Assembly: GCA_041581935.1 (NCBI GenBank)
Contig: JBFICP010000064.1
Coordinates: 1 to 14,682, forward strand
Length of the DNA stretch: 14,682 nt
Direction of reading: 5' to 3'
Origin: JAABYT01 sp041581935
GTDB taxonomy: Bacteria > Pseudomonadota > Gammaproteobacteria > HK1
The notes beneath the pieces were generated by a model. That model was not told where the DNA came from, made no database searches, and was given only the letters and a program-made list of their open reading frames with translations. Below are positions 1 through 7,167 of the stretch, in pieces. How positions within the stretch are numbered: position 1 is the first letter of the stretch; each line of letters begins with the position of its first letter. The position numbers were made by a program, and so were the translations under genes.

Positions 1-1
1 C

Positions 2-421
2 ACCGACGTGCAAAACTCCTACGCCGAGGCCTGGGGCGATCGAAGCGCCATGGGCGTCATCGCGGTAGCCGCATTCCGGGAAATGCCGCAGGCGTTACCG
101 CAGCCGCGAACGGGGCGTCAGGAGATGGCCCCGGACGCGCCCACTGCCGGCGAGTCGCGTGCACGCAAGTCGATGGAGTCGTCTGACACGGCCGGCACGG
201 GCTTCGGTGACGGTCGCTACTCGCGCAGCGTGCGCGTGCATTTCGAGCCCGAGCGGCACGCCTTCGAACAGCAGTTCATCAAGTACGAGTGGCGCGACAC
301 GCTGGTGCGCCTCGGTATCATTCGCGACATCGCTCCCACGAATCGATTCTGGCCCGAATCGGTCGGGCACGCGCACGGCTTCGCGCCGTATCCGCCGGGT
401 TATTGGAGCCGGCGGCGCTGA
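2..421 (+). CDS. C-terminal part of an unidentified protein (runs off left edge)
   Basis: The reading frame is open from the first bases of the window to a TGA at 419-421, so about 139 residues of a longer protein are visible and the true start lies outside. An in-frame GTG at 8-10 exists, but nothing marks it as the start. The first part contains a segment reading GDRSAMGVIAVAAF, then a low-complexity linker rich in Ala, Pro, Arg and Ser. The last third looks like a folded segment (SVRVHFEPERHAFEQQFIKYEWRDTL in two adjoining pieces, rich in aromatic and charged residues) and ends in a Gly/Pro/Tyr-rich tail, PYPPGYWSRRR. The aromatic and charged pattern and lack of rare residues argue that it is really translated. 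I do not recognise the family and assign no function. It converges on the nitroreductase gene, with a hairpin in between. Confidence 0.6.
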   Translation, partial: TDVQNSYAEAWGDRSAMGVIAVAAFREMPQALPQPRTGRQEMAPDAPTAGESRARKSMESSDTAGTGFGDGRYSRSVRVHFEPERHAFEQQFIKYEWRDTLVRLGIIRDIAPTNRFWPESVGHAHGFAPYPPGYWSRRR

Positions 422-436
422 ATCAAGTCGGCCATG

Positions 437-477
437 GGCGTGGGTTGGGCTGAGGATGACGAGGCCCGGCCCACGCC
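437..477. repeat. Intergenic palindrome (copy A of a repeated hairpin); possible bidirectional terminator
   Basis: Bases 437-450 (GGCGTGGGTTGGGC) pair with 464-477 (GCCCGGCCCACGCC). This gives a 14-pair stem including two G-T pairs and a 13-base loop. It lies in the 75-base gap between two convergent genes. There is no T-tract on either side, so classical intrinsic termination is not assured. The core GGTTGGG.TGAG...GCCC..CCC recurs at 11288-11317, also between convergent genes. Confidence 0.6.
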
Positions 478-496
478 GTAGGGTGCCAAACGCGTT

Positions 497-1204
497 TCAA
501 AGACCGAGCCAGCGCGTGAAGCTCGATACCGGCGCCCGATCGGTGCGCCAGATATTCTCGGGGGCCTCGGGATTCCGGTAACCGATTGCCATGCCACACA
601 CGACGATCTCCTCATCGGCGATCGGCAGATGGCGTCGAATGATGCGGTGATAGTTGGCGAACGCGGCTTGGGGACAGGTATGCAGACCCTGACCACGCGC
701 CGACAGCATGACGTTCTGGATGAACATGCCGAGATCCATCCAGCTGCCGGTGTTGAGCCGCCGTTCGATAGCGAATATCAATCCGATCGGGGCATCGAAG
801 AACACGTAGTTGCGCGCCCGCTGTGCGCGCATTCGATCCTTCTCGCCGCGCTTGATGCCGAGCGATCCGTACAGACCCCATCCGCAGGCACGCCGGCGGC
901 CGAGATACGGCTCGTACCAGTCCGTCGGATAGTACTCGTACTCGCGCTCCTCGCGCTCCGGGTTTTTCTCGTAGTCGGCGAGTATCTCGGCGCTCATGTC
1001 CTGCTTGACCTTTCCGCCGAGCGCGTACACCCGCCACGGCTGGGTGTTCGTGCCGCTCGGCGCGTACCGCGCCACTTCCAATAGATGCTCGATGGTTTTC
1101 CGCGCAACCGGTCGATCGAGAAACGAGCGCACGCTGTGCCGGGACCGGATGGCGTCGTCGATAGATGCCGCGATGTCTTCTGCCTGCTTCTGCCTTGCAC
1201 TCAT
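497..1204 (-). CDS. Nitroreductase-family FMN oxidoreductase
   Basis: This 235-residue protein has the nitroreductase fold signature. Near the N terminus is an R-x-S-V-R-x-F motif (residues 22-28), followed by a helix and APSGTNTQPW at 48-57, the FMN phosphate and isoalloxazine binding segment. A mid-protein stretch, about 85-125, is rich in Tyr, Trp and Arg. SWMDLGMFIQN at 154-164 matches the dimer-forming, FMN-contacting helix, and a CGMAIGY segment at 203-209 fits the last core strand. The family transfers hydride from NAD(P)H through FMN to nitroaromatics, quinones or enones; the physiological substrate cannot be read from sequence. The ATG overlaps the nadE stop codon as ATGA, so translation is probably coupled and both genes share a transcript. 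The ribosome site in front is weak (CGGA about 7 bases upstream), which agrees with coupling. The product is expected to be a cytoplasmic homodimer. Confidence 0.9.
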   Translation of the reverse strand: MSARQKQAEDIAASIDDAIRSRHSVRSFLDRPVARKTIEHLLEVARYAPSGTNTQPWRVYALGGKVKQDMSAEILADYEKNPEREEREYEYYPTDWYEPYLGRRRACGWGLYGSLGIKRGEKDRMRAQRARNYVFFDAPIGLIFAIERRLNTGSWMDLGMFIQNVMLSARGQGLHTCPQAAFANYHRIIRRHLPIADEEIVVCGMAIGYRNPEAPENIWRTDRAPVSSFTRWLGL

Positions 1205-3138
1205 ACGTTATCCGTCACGGACTCGATTGCGGTCTCGAGAACATGCCGTCGACGCGAATCGTAGACTCTCGGTGAATATTTCGGTAGCTGACTCTCACGT
1301 AGATCGAATCCGAATGCACGCTTGCTGACGACCACGATGGGCGGCGCCTGAATTCGTTTGAAATAACTGAGATGCAGTTGTCCGGCCACCCATTCCAAAT
1401 CCTCCAGCCAACTTTGCGAATTCGAGAAATATGCGCGAAATTGCTCAGGCTCCTTCCATTCGATCGCCTCGAGCAGGGTGCCGTCGAGAAACCAGGTGAG
1501 AATATCAGCCGGATGATGACGATACTCGATCATCTGCCGCAGTAGGGCGTCGTGATATCCGTACTTGATCGGATCACCGAGACCCTTGGTGACATCCTGA
1601 GCGTCGGATAGCTCGGCACTCGGCACGATGCTTCCGTCCAAGAGATTCGCGGGGATCACCTCCTTGCCGTAGATCTCATCGTTGAGGTAACGCGCAAGCG
1701 CGATTACCTGAGGTTTGTAAAGATCGGCAATGGGGGCAATGGCACCGTTTACGTCGCCGTACAGAGTCGAATAGCCGAGTGCAACCTCGGTCTTGTTGCC
1801 GTTGCTGGTGAATATGAGTCCGTGCTTTGCAGCGAGTCCGGCGAGCACGTCGGAACCGCGAATACGAGCCTGAAGATTTTCGTCCACCAGGCGCGTGTAC
1901 TCGCCTTTGTCACGGGGAAAACCCACCGTTTTTATTTTATCTGCCAGGAGTTTGTAAAGATCCTCGATAGGGCAGCTGAGATAATCGATGCCGAGCCTGC
2001 TGCACAGCTGCTTGGCGTTATTTCGTGTAATGTCCGCATTGAAGTGGGTGGGCATATTGACGGCGAATACACGTTCCTGGCCGCAGGCCTGCTCGAGCAG
2101 ACACGCCACGACACTCGAATCGATGCCGCCGCTGACTCCGATGAGAAATCGGTTATCCCTGCCTCGCATGGCATCGAGATGTCCGATGCCGGTACGCAAC
2201 GCATCGTAAATTGCCTCGATTTCGCCCTGCTCCCCGCTTACGCTGCACTCGCCGTCGACGACCAGGAGCAACTCCTCGGCCCAATGCTCTGCACGCGCGC
2301 GGACTGCGCCGCCGCTGTCGTATGCGGTGGTGTCGCCGTCGAATACCAGGATGTTCTTGCCGTTGTTCTGGGCCCCGACATGATTGATGTAAAAAAACGG
2401 AATCGGTGAGCGCTTGAGCACTTCACGCACAGTCCGATTGCGCTTGTCGTTCTTCTGCCAGGTCCACGGCGATGCCGACAAGTTGAATACCGCTTGGGCA
2501 CCGCGCTCGTGATAGGCCCTCAACGTGTCGAGAGTATCCCCGGCATGACTATAATCCTGACACCAGATGTCCTCGCAGAGCTGCACGCCGAATCGGAAAC
2601 TGCCACCGTCGCGGCGCGGGACTTCGAAGGGCACCATCCAGTCGTATACCGACCGTCCGGTGCTTTCAGCGAGCTTTCGCAAGGAGTAAAAGTGCCGGTC
2701 GTCGTCAAAGAAGCGGTAGTTGGGATGAAGCGTCTTGGCGTGAACCCCGGCGGCGAGTCCAGGCGGCAGGCCGTCGCGGCCGACCGGTTGTCTGTCGTGA
2801 AAAACGTGCACGGCGTTGTACTTGCGTGCACGTCCGTCCTCTCCGATGCGCGAGCGATCGATCACCACGTTGCCGAAAATAACCGTGAGCCCGCCGCTCG
2901 CCTCGCACACAGCTTCGCCCCAGGCGGCAAAATCTTCCACCAGCGCATCCAGCTCCCAGGTGTCACCGATGAGATATCCCGACACGCACATCTCGGAGAA
3001 CGCCACGACCTCGACGTTCGCCTTTCGCGCATCGTCGATGAAGCCGAGCATGCGAGCGACGTTGCGGTCGGGGCGGCCCGGGATCACCTGCATCTGAACC
3101 AGCGCGATGTCGGGCAAGTCAACGAATGGCATACGCAT
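1201..3138 (-). CDS. nadE: Glutamine-dependent NAD+ synthetase
   Basis: The protein converts deamido-NAD+ to NAD+ using ATP and ammonia taken from glutamine, the last step of NAD synthesis. It has two fused domains in 645 residues. The N-terminal nitrilase-type glutaminase (about 8-290) carries the Glu-Lys-Cys triad: E49 in FSEM, K135 in HAKTLHPNY, and C188 in QLCEDIW. The C-terminal ATP-pyrophosphatase domain (about 305-640) has the PP-loop SGGIDSS at 336-342 and an SNGNKTE segment at 445-451 typical of NadE. The length suits the long, single-chain bacterial form. The frame stays open to 3249, but the extra 37 residues are Arg-rich and unlike the family. The ATG at 3138 lies just before the first glutaminase strand, and the next ATG, at 3132, is also possible. 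Its stop overlaps the start of the downstream nitroreductase. It is transcribed divergently from the AI-2E-type gene. Confidence 0.95.
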   Translation of the reverse strand: MRMPFVDLPDIALVQMQVIPGRPDRNVARMLGFIDDARKANVEVVAFSEMCVSGYLIGDTWELDALVEDFAAWGEAVCEASGGLTVIFGNVVIDRSRIGEDGRARKYNAVHVFHDRQPVGRDGLPPGLAAGVHAKTLHPNYRFFDDDRHFYSLRKLAESTGRSVYDWMVPFEVPRRDGGSFRFGVQLCEDIWCQDYSHAGDTLDTLRAYHERGAQAVFNLSASPWTWQKNDKRNRTVREVLKRSPIPFFYINHVGAQNNGKNILVFDGDTTAYDSGGAVRARAEHWAEELLLVVDGECSVSGEQGEIEAIYDALRTGIGHLDAMRGRDNRFLIGVSGGIDSSVVACLLEQACGQERVFAVNMPTHFNADITRNNAKQLCSRLGIDYLSCPIEDLYKLLADKIKTVGFPRDKGEYTRLVDENLQARIRGSDVLAGLAAKHGLIFTSNGNKTEVALGYSTLYGDVNGAIAPIADLYKPQVIALARYLNDEIYGKEVIPANLLDGSIVPSAELSDAQDVTKGLGDPIKYGYHDALLRQMIEYRHHPADILTWFLDGTLLEAIEWKEPEQFRAYFSNSQSWLEDLEWVAGQLHLSYFKRIQAPPIVVVSKRAFGFDLRESQLPKYSPRVYDSRRRHVLETAIESVTDNV

Positions 3139-3159
3139 TGCTCGTCGGCGGAAAACGAG

Positions 3160-3189
3160 AGCATCCCCGCTTGTATCCGCCCCCGTCAA
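3160..3189 (-). promoter_or_regulatory. Weak candidate sigma70 promoter for nadE
   Basis: On the minus strand TTGACG (3184-3189) is followed after 18 bases by GATGCT (3160-3165). The -35 matches five of six consensus bases, but the -10 matches only three. Transcription would begin near 3153, about 15 bases ahead of the chosen nadE ATG. The position is sensible, but the weak -10 makes this a tentative call. Confidence 0.22.
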
Positions 3190-3283
3190 GCGCCGCCGCA
3201 CCACGGCTGCAGAGCGCCGTGTCCCGCCTACGGGAATTATCCGTGGCAAGCGCGGCAGACAATTTCAATCCGTCCCATTGAAT

Positions 3284-3288
3284 GGAGG
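3284..3288 (+). promoter_or_regulatory. Shine-Dalgarno site deciding the AI-2E-type gene start
   Basis: GGAGG lies five bases before the ATG at 3294. It overlaps the earlier in-frame ATG at 3282, which has no such site in front of it, so 3294 is the better start. Confidence 0.75.
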
Positions 3289-3293
3289 CACTC

Positions 3294-4379
3294 ATGGCCA
3301 ACCCCGTAATCAAGGCCACGCCGTCACAGATGCTCGTGACCATGGCCGCCTTCGTGGTGGTCGTCGCCGGAATGCGGGCCAGCGCGGAAATCATCGTGCC
3401 CTTTCTTCTAGCGCTATTCATCGCGGTCATCAGCGCACCGGCGCTCGATGGGCTCGAGCGACGGGGTCTTCCAAGGGCCGCGGCCATGATCGTGGTTCTC
3501 GCCGTCATCGTCGCCATCGGCATGGCAATCACGGGCATGGTCGGCGCCTCTTTGCGGCAGTTCAGCGAGAATCTGCCCGAATACACCGCCCGCCTGAACG
3601 GCTATACCAACGCCGTCGGGGGCTGGCTCAACGGGATCGGAATACCCCTGGACTCGAGGGACTTTCGCGGACTGATGGATGCCGGAAAGGTCATGAATCT
3701 TGCCGGCGAGGTCTTCAACAGCTTCGGCGGCGTACTGACGAACGCCTTTCTCATCTTTCTGACTGTCGTATTTATCCTGTTCGAGACCGCCAGCTTCGCG
3801 GTGAAGCTGCGGGCGGTCGCCGACGATCCCGACGACACCCTGGAACGCATCGCCAACGTCACCGGAAGCATAAAGCGCTACCTGGCCATCAAGACCCTGA
3901 TGAGTCTCGCAACCGGCGTCGTCGTCGGTGTCGGTCTGAAGCTCATCGGAGTGGAGCATGCCGCGCTCTGGGCGCTGTTGGCGTTCATGTTGAACTATGT
4001 GCCCAACATCGGCTCGATCATCGCGGCGGTGCCGGCAGTGCTGTTCGCCCTGGTCCAGCTCGGAGTCGGTGGCGCGCTCGCAACCGCCGCGGTATTTGCC
4101 GTGGTGAACATCGTCATCGGCTCGGTGCTCGAGCCGCGCTACATGGGGCGCGGACTCGGCCTCTCGACGCTCGTGGTGTTCGTATCGCTGGTGTTCTGGG
4201 GCTGGGTGCTGGGCCCCGTCGGCATGTTTCTTTCCGTTCCGCTCACCATGACCGCCAAAATTGCGCTCGCGGAAAACCAGGGAACCCACTGGATCGCCGT
4301 GTTCCTCGGCTCGGGTCACGGGCTAGCGACCGGCGCGCCGGCCGAGGCTCATCCGGTCGAGGATGAGATACAATCCTGA
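3294..4379 (+). CDS. AI-2E family (PerM/TqsA/YdiK-like) membrane transporter
   Basis: This 361-residue inner-membrane protein has the AI-2E family layout. Hydrophobic pairs lie at about 13-50 and 64-85, followed by a soluble amphipathic stretch (about 88-145). Further membrane segments lie at about 150-170, 200-220, 225-280 and 290-325. Family hallmarks near the C terminus are NYVPNIGSIIAAVP (234-247) and EPRYMGRGLGLS (280-291), followed by a WGWVLGPVGMFLSVPLT-type segment. The start at 3294 is chosen for its GGAGG site; four more residues would be gained from 3282. Members have been linked to autoinducer-2 export or to Na+/H+ antiport, and most are uncharacterised, so the cargo is unknown. 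Its stop is only 25 bases before the gamma-glutamyl ligase gene, so it may head that operon. It could be a passenger housekeeping gene rather than an amine transporter. Confidence 0.88.
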   Translation: MANPVIKATPSQMLVTMAAFVVVVAGMRASAEIIVPFLLALFIAVISAPALDGLERRGLPRAAAMIVVLAVIVAIGMAITGMVGASLRQFSENLPEYTARLNGYTNAVGGWLNGIGIPLDSRDFRGLMDAGKVMNLAGEVFNSFGGVLTNAFLIFLTVVFILFETASFAVKLRAVADDPDDTLERIANVTGSIKRYLAIKTLMSLATGVVVGVGLKLIGVEHAALWALLAFMLNYVPNIGSIIAAVPAVLFALVQLGVGGALATAAVFAVVNIVIGSVLEPRYMGRGLGLSTLVVFVSLVFWGWVLGPVGMFLSVPLTMTAKIALAENQGTHWIAVFLGSGHGLATGAPAEAHPVEDEIQS

Positions 4380-4391
4380 CGCGGTTCATCC

Positions 4392-4398
4392 GGGAGAG
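4392..4398 (+). promoter_or_regulatory. Shine-Dalgarno site deciding the glutamine-synthetase-like start
   Basis: GGGAGAG precedes the ATG at 4405 by six bases. An earlier in-frame ATG at 4363 lies inside the upstream gene and would add 14 non-conserved residues. Confidence 0.6.
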
Positions 4399-4404
4399 AA
4401 GCAC

Positions 4405-5772
4405 ATGCAGGCAATTGACGTTCGCACCGCGGAGGACGCCCGGCGCATCGTCGGTCACCGGGACCTCAGCCATGTGAAAGTCGGCGTGTTCGATGTCGAC
4501 GGTGTGCTGCGCGGCAAGTACATGTCCAAAGAAAAATTCCTCTCCGCTTTGGACAAGGGGTTCGGATTCTGCGACGTCGTGCTCGGCTGGGATTCCTACG
4601 ATCAACTCTATGACAACGTCACCTATACGGGCTGGCACACGGGTTATCCGGACGCACCGGTGCGTATTGTCCCCCAGAGCTGTCGCGAGCTGCCCTTCGA
4701 GGAGGGTGGGCTTTTCTTCATGGCCGAGTTCGCACCCCCGGCCGAGACGCTGTGTCCCCGCGGCCTGCTGCGGCGCGTGCTCGACCGCGCCGCCGACATG
4801 GGGTTTACGACCTATGCAGGGTTCGAGTACGAGTTTTTCGTCTTCAACGAGACGCCGCACACGGTGCGCGAGAAGAATTACCGCAATCTCGAACCGATGG
4901 CGCCGGGTTTTTTCGGCTACTCCGTTCTGCGCAACACGGTGCACTCGGACTTTTACCGCGACCTGCTTCAGCTCGCCGAAACCATGGGTTTCCCGCTCGA
5001 GGGTTTGCACGAAGAAACGGGACCCGGCGTTCTCGAAGCGGCAATTGCCGTAGACGAGGGACTGAGCGCCGCTGACAAGGCGTCGCTTTTCAAGACGTTC
5101 ACCAAAATCCTGGCGCAGCGCCGAAACATGATGGCGACCTTCATGGCCAAGTGGTCACCGGACTGGCCCGGGCAGAGCGGCCACATCCACATGTCGCTTC
5201 AGAACGCCGCCGGCAAGGGTGTTTTTCACGAAGCCGGCAGGCCCGACAACATGAGCGACACGATGCGCTACTTCGTAGGCGGACAGCAGAAGCTGATGGG
5301 AGAGCTGCTTTCCATGGTCGCGCCGACGGTCAACTCCTTCACCCGCCTCATTCCAGGGTTTTGGGCGCCAACCGAGGCGAGCTGGGGCGTGGACAATCGC
5401 ACCTGCGCGCTTCGGGTGATCACCGGAAGCGAGAAGTCACAGCGCGTCGAGTTCCGCATCGCGGCGGCCGATGCGAATCCCTATATCGTGCTTTCCGCTG
5501 CGCTGGCGTCGGGATTCTGGGGCATCGAGCATCGGGTCGAGCCCGAAGCGCCCGTGAAGGGCAACGCATACGACAAGAAGTTCCCACAGCGGCTCGCGTT
5601 GCCGCGCACGCTCTGGGAGGCGGCGCAAAGCCTCAGGCGGTCGAAGGCCGCGCGCGACTGGTTCGGCAATACCTTCGTAGAGCACTACGCGGCCACCCGC
5701 GAATGGGAGGAGCGCGAGTTCCGCAGGCACATCACCGACTGGGAGATGGAACGCTATTTTGAGATTATTTAG
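4405..5772 (+). CDS. Glutamine-synthetase-like gamma-glutamyl-amine ligase
   Basis: The 455-residue protein has the complete glutamine synthetase catalytic fold. A beta-grasp N-terminal domain (about 20-110, with VGVFDVDGVLRGKYM) is followed by the metal and ATP site: EYEFF with E141 and E143, HEETGPG with E204, E211, GHIHMS with H260, NRTCALRV with R332 and R337, and VEFRIAAADANPY with E349 and R351. It lacks the adenylylation-tyrosine region of proteobacterial GlnA, and its sequence resembles PuuA/GlnA3/GlnA4-type ligases. Such enzymes use ATP to join glutamate's gamma-carboxyl to an amine such as putrescine, ethanolamine or isopropylamine. The following aldehyde dehydrogenase (3 bases away) and iron alcohol dehydrogenase suggest that the amine carries a primary alcohol. 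Substrate identity is inference; a polyamine or another amine is possible. No glnB, glnD or ntr gene accompanies it, which also argues against a housekeeping role. Confidence 0.88.
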   Translation: MQAIDVRTAEDARRIVGHRDLSHVKVGVFDVDGVLRGKYMSKEKFLSALDKGFGFCDVVLGWDSYDQLYDNVTYTGWHTGYPDAPVRIVPQSCRELPFEEGGLFFMAEFAPPAETLCPRGLLRRVLDRAADMGFTTYAGFEYEFFVFNETPHTVREKNYRNLEPMAPGFFGYSVLRNTVHSDFYRDLLQLAETMGFPLEGLHEETGPGVLEAAIAVDEGLSAADKASLFKTFTKILAQRRNMMATFMAKWSPDWPGQSGHIHMSLQNAAGKGVFHEAGRPDNMSDTMRYFVGGQQKLMGELLSMVAPTVNSFTRLIPGFWAPTEASWGVDNRTCALRVITGSEKSQRVEFRIAAADANPYIVLSAALASGFWGIEHRVEPEAPVKGNAYDKKFPQRLALPRTLWEAAQSLRRSKAARDWFGNTFVEHYAATREWEEREFRRHITDWEMERYFEII

Positions 5773-5775
5773 ATC

Positions 5776-7167
5776 ATGACCGATTACTTGAGATGCATCA
5801 CGCCCGTGGACGGCAGCGTCTACGTGGAACGCAAGCGTGCCGGAGACGCGGAAATCGAATCGGCGCTCACCAGCGCCCGCGCCGCCCGCGATAGCTGGAG
5901 CCGGGTGCCGGTGGGGGAGCGCTGCGCATTGCTCGGCAAAGCGGTCGATGCTTTCGTCGCCGATCGGGCCGCGATTGCCGAAGAAATCACCTGGCAGATG
6001 GGCCGGCCCGTCAGCCAGACGCCCGGAGAGATCGCTGGATTCGAGGAACGCGCCCGGCACATGCTGGCGATTGCCGGCGAAGCCCTCGCCGACATTCAGG
6101 CCGGGCCGAAACAGGGATTCACGCGATTCATTCGGCGCGTTCCCGTCGGCGTGGTTTTCGTCATCGCACCCTGGAACTATCCGTACCTGACCGCCGTCAA
6201 CTCGGTCATTCCGGCCCTGGCGGCCGGTAATACGGTCCTGCTCAAGCACTCGGCACAGACGCCACTGTGCGCGGAGCGATTCAGTGAAGCGTTCGACAAA
6301 GCGGGATTACCCGACGGTGTTTTTCAGCACCTGCATCTGAGCCACGCGTCCGCGCTCAAAATTATCGAGAACGATGCGACCGATTTTGTCGCGTTCACCG
6401 GCTCGGTTCCCGCCGGTCAGGCGGTGAACCGATCTGCCGCCAAGCGCTTTATCGGTGTCGGGCTCGAACTCGGCGGCAAGGACCCGGCGTACGTGCGCGC
6501 CGACGTCGACCTCGCGCACGCCGTAGAGAACGTCGTCGACGGCGCGTTCTTCAACTCCGGACAATCGTGCTGCGGCATCGAGCGCGTCTACGTGCACGAA
6601 GATGTCTACGACGCATTCGTCGAGGGCGTTGTCGAGCTGGTCGGCGGCTACCGGCTGGGAAATCCGCTGGATCTGGAAACCACCCTCGGGCCGCTGGTAA
6701 AGTCGAGCGCTGCCGAGCATGTGCGCGCGCAGATCGCCGAGGCAATCGCCGGCGGCGCCAGAGCCCTCATCGACCCGGTCAACTTCCCGGCCAATCTGGA
6801 GGGATCGGCTTATCTGGCACCGCAGGTGCTTGTCGATGTCGATCACGGCATGCGCGTCATGCACGAGGAAAGCTTCGGGCCGGTGTTGGGCATCATGAAG
6901 GTCGACTCCGACGAGCAGGCCATTTCGCTGATGAACGACAGCAAATTCGGTCTGACCGCGTCGGTGTGGACCAACGACGAGGCGGCGGCACTCGCCATCG
7001 GCGAGCGGGTCGCTACCGGCACCTGGTTCATGAACCGCTGCGACTATCTCGATCCGGCGCTTGCCTGGACCGGTGTGAAGAATTCCGGCCACGGCTGCAC
7101 TCTGTCCCGCGTCGGCTACGAGCAGCTCACACGACCCAAGTCGTATCATCTGCGCACCGAGCTATGA
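5776..7167 (+). CDS. NAD(P)+-dependent aldehyde dehydrogenase
   Basis: This 463-residue protein of the ALDH superfamily oxidises an aldehyde to a carboxylic acid. The catalytic set is complete: N134 in APWNYPY, K157 for cofactor contact, a GSVPAG nucleotide loop at 209-214, general base E231 in LELGGKDP, nucleophile C265 in FNSGQSCCG, and EESFGPV at 364-370. A second cysteine, C266, directly follows the nucleophile. The N terminus is short, so few residues precede the first strand (CITPVDGSVY). The gene starts three bases after the ligase stop and has no clear ribosome site, which suggests reinitiation or coupling. Its TGA overlaps the next ATG as ATGA. In context the likely substrate is a gamma-glutamylated aminoaldehyde produced by the alcohol dehydrogenase, but the sequence does not prove this. 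Confidence 0.92.
   Translation: MTDYLRCITPVDGSVYVERKRAGDAEIESALTSARAARDSWSRVPVGERCALLGKAVDAFVADRAAIAEEITWQMGRPVSQTPGEIAGFEERARHMLAIAGEALADIQAGPKQGFTRFIRRVPVGVVFVIAPWNYPYLTAVNSVIPALAAGNTVLLKHSAQTPLCAERFSEAFDKAGLPDGVFQHLHLSHASALKIIENDATDFVAFTGSVPAGQAVNRSAAKRFIGVGLELGGKDPAYVRADVDLAHAVENVVDGAFFNSGQSCCGIERVYVHEDVYDAFVEGVVELVGGYRLGNPLDLETTLGPLVKSSAAEHVRAQIAEAIAGGARALIDPVNFPANLEGSAYLAPQVLVDVDHGMRVMHEESFGPVLGIMKVDSDEQAISLMNDSKFGLTASVWTNDEAAALAIGERVATGTWFMNRCDYLDPALAWTGVKNSGHGCTLSRVGYEQLTRPKSYHLRTEL

Noticed and set aside
3202..3221. Six-pair inverted repeat CACGGC / GCCGTG in the nadE divergent gap
   Set aside because: It is short, in GC-rich DNA where such pairs are common, and not aligned with any convincing promoter for the plus-strand gene.
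3139..3249. A 37-residue N-terminal extension of NadE
   Set aside because: It is Arg-rich, has no family counterpart, and would extend into the divergent promoter region. The ATG at 3138 sits at the usual place before the glutaminase domain.
3414..4319. A 301-codon open frame antisense to the AI-2E-type gene
   Set aside because: Its translation is rich in His, Asp, Arg and Glu without any fold-like pattern, and the opposite strand encodes a clear membrane protein. It is a product of codon bias in high-GC DNA.
4405..5772. Housekeeping glutamine synthetase GlnA
   Set aside because: It lacks the adenylylation-site region of proteobacterial GlnA, has no nitrogen-regulation neighbours, and is tied to two dehydrogenases, which fits a gamma-glutamyl-amine ligase better.
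5437..6249. A 270-codon minus-strand frame over the ligase/aldehyde dehydrogenase junction, and similar long antisense frames at 4243-5010 and 6307-7149
   Set aside because: They have no recognisable motifs, are opposite genes with intact catalytic residues, and show the composition of reverse-complement shadows.
6567..7163. In-frame upstream extension of the alcohol dehydrogenase, a possible fusion of about 199 residues
   Set aside because: The extension is Arg-rich and lies wholly within the aldehyde dehydrogenase gene in another frame. The ATGA overlap at 7164 gives a normal family length.
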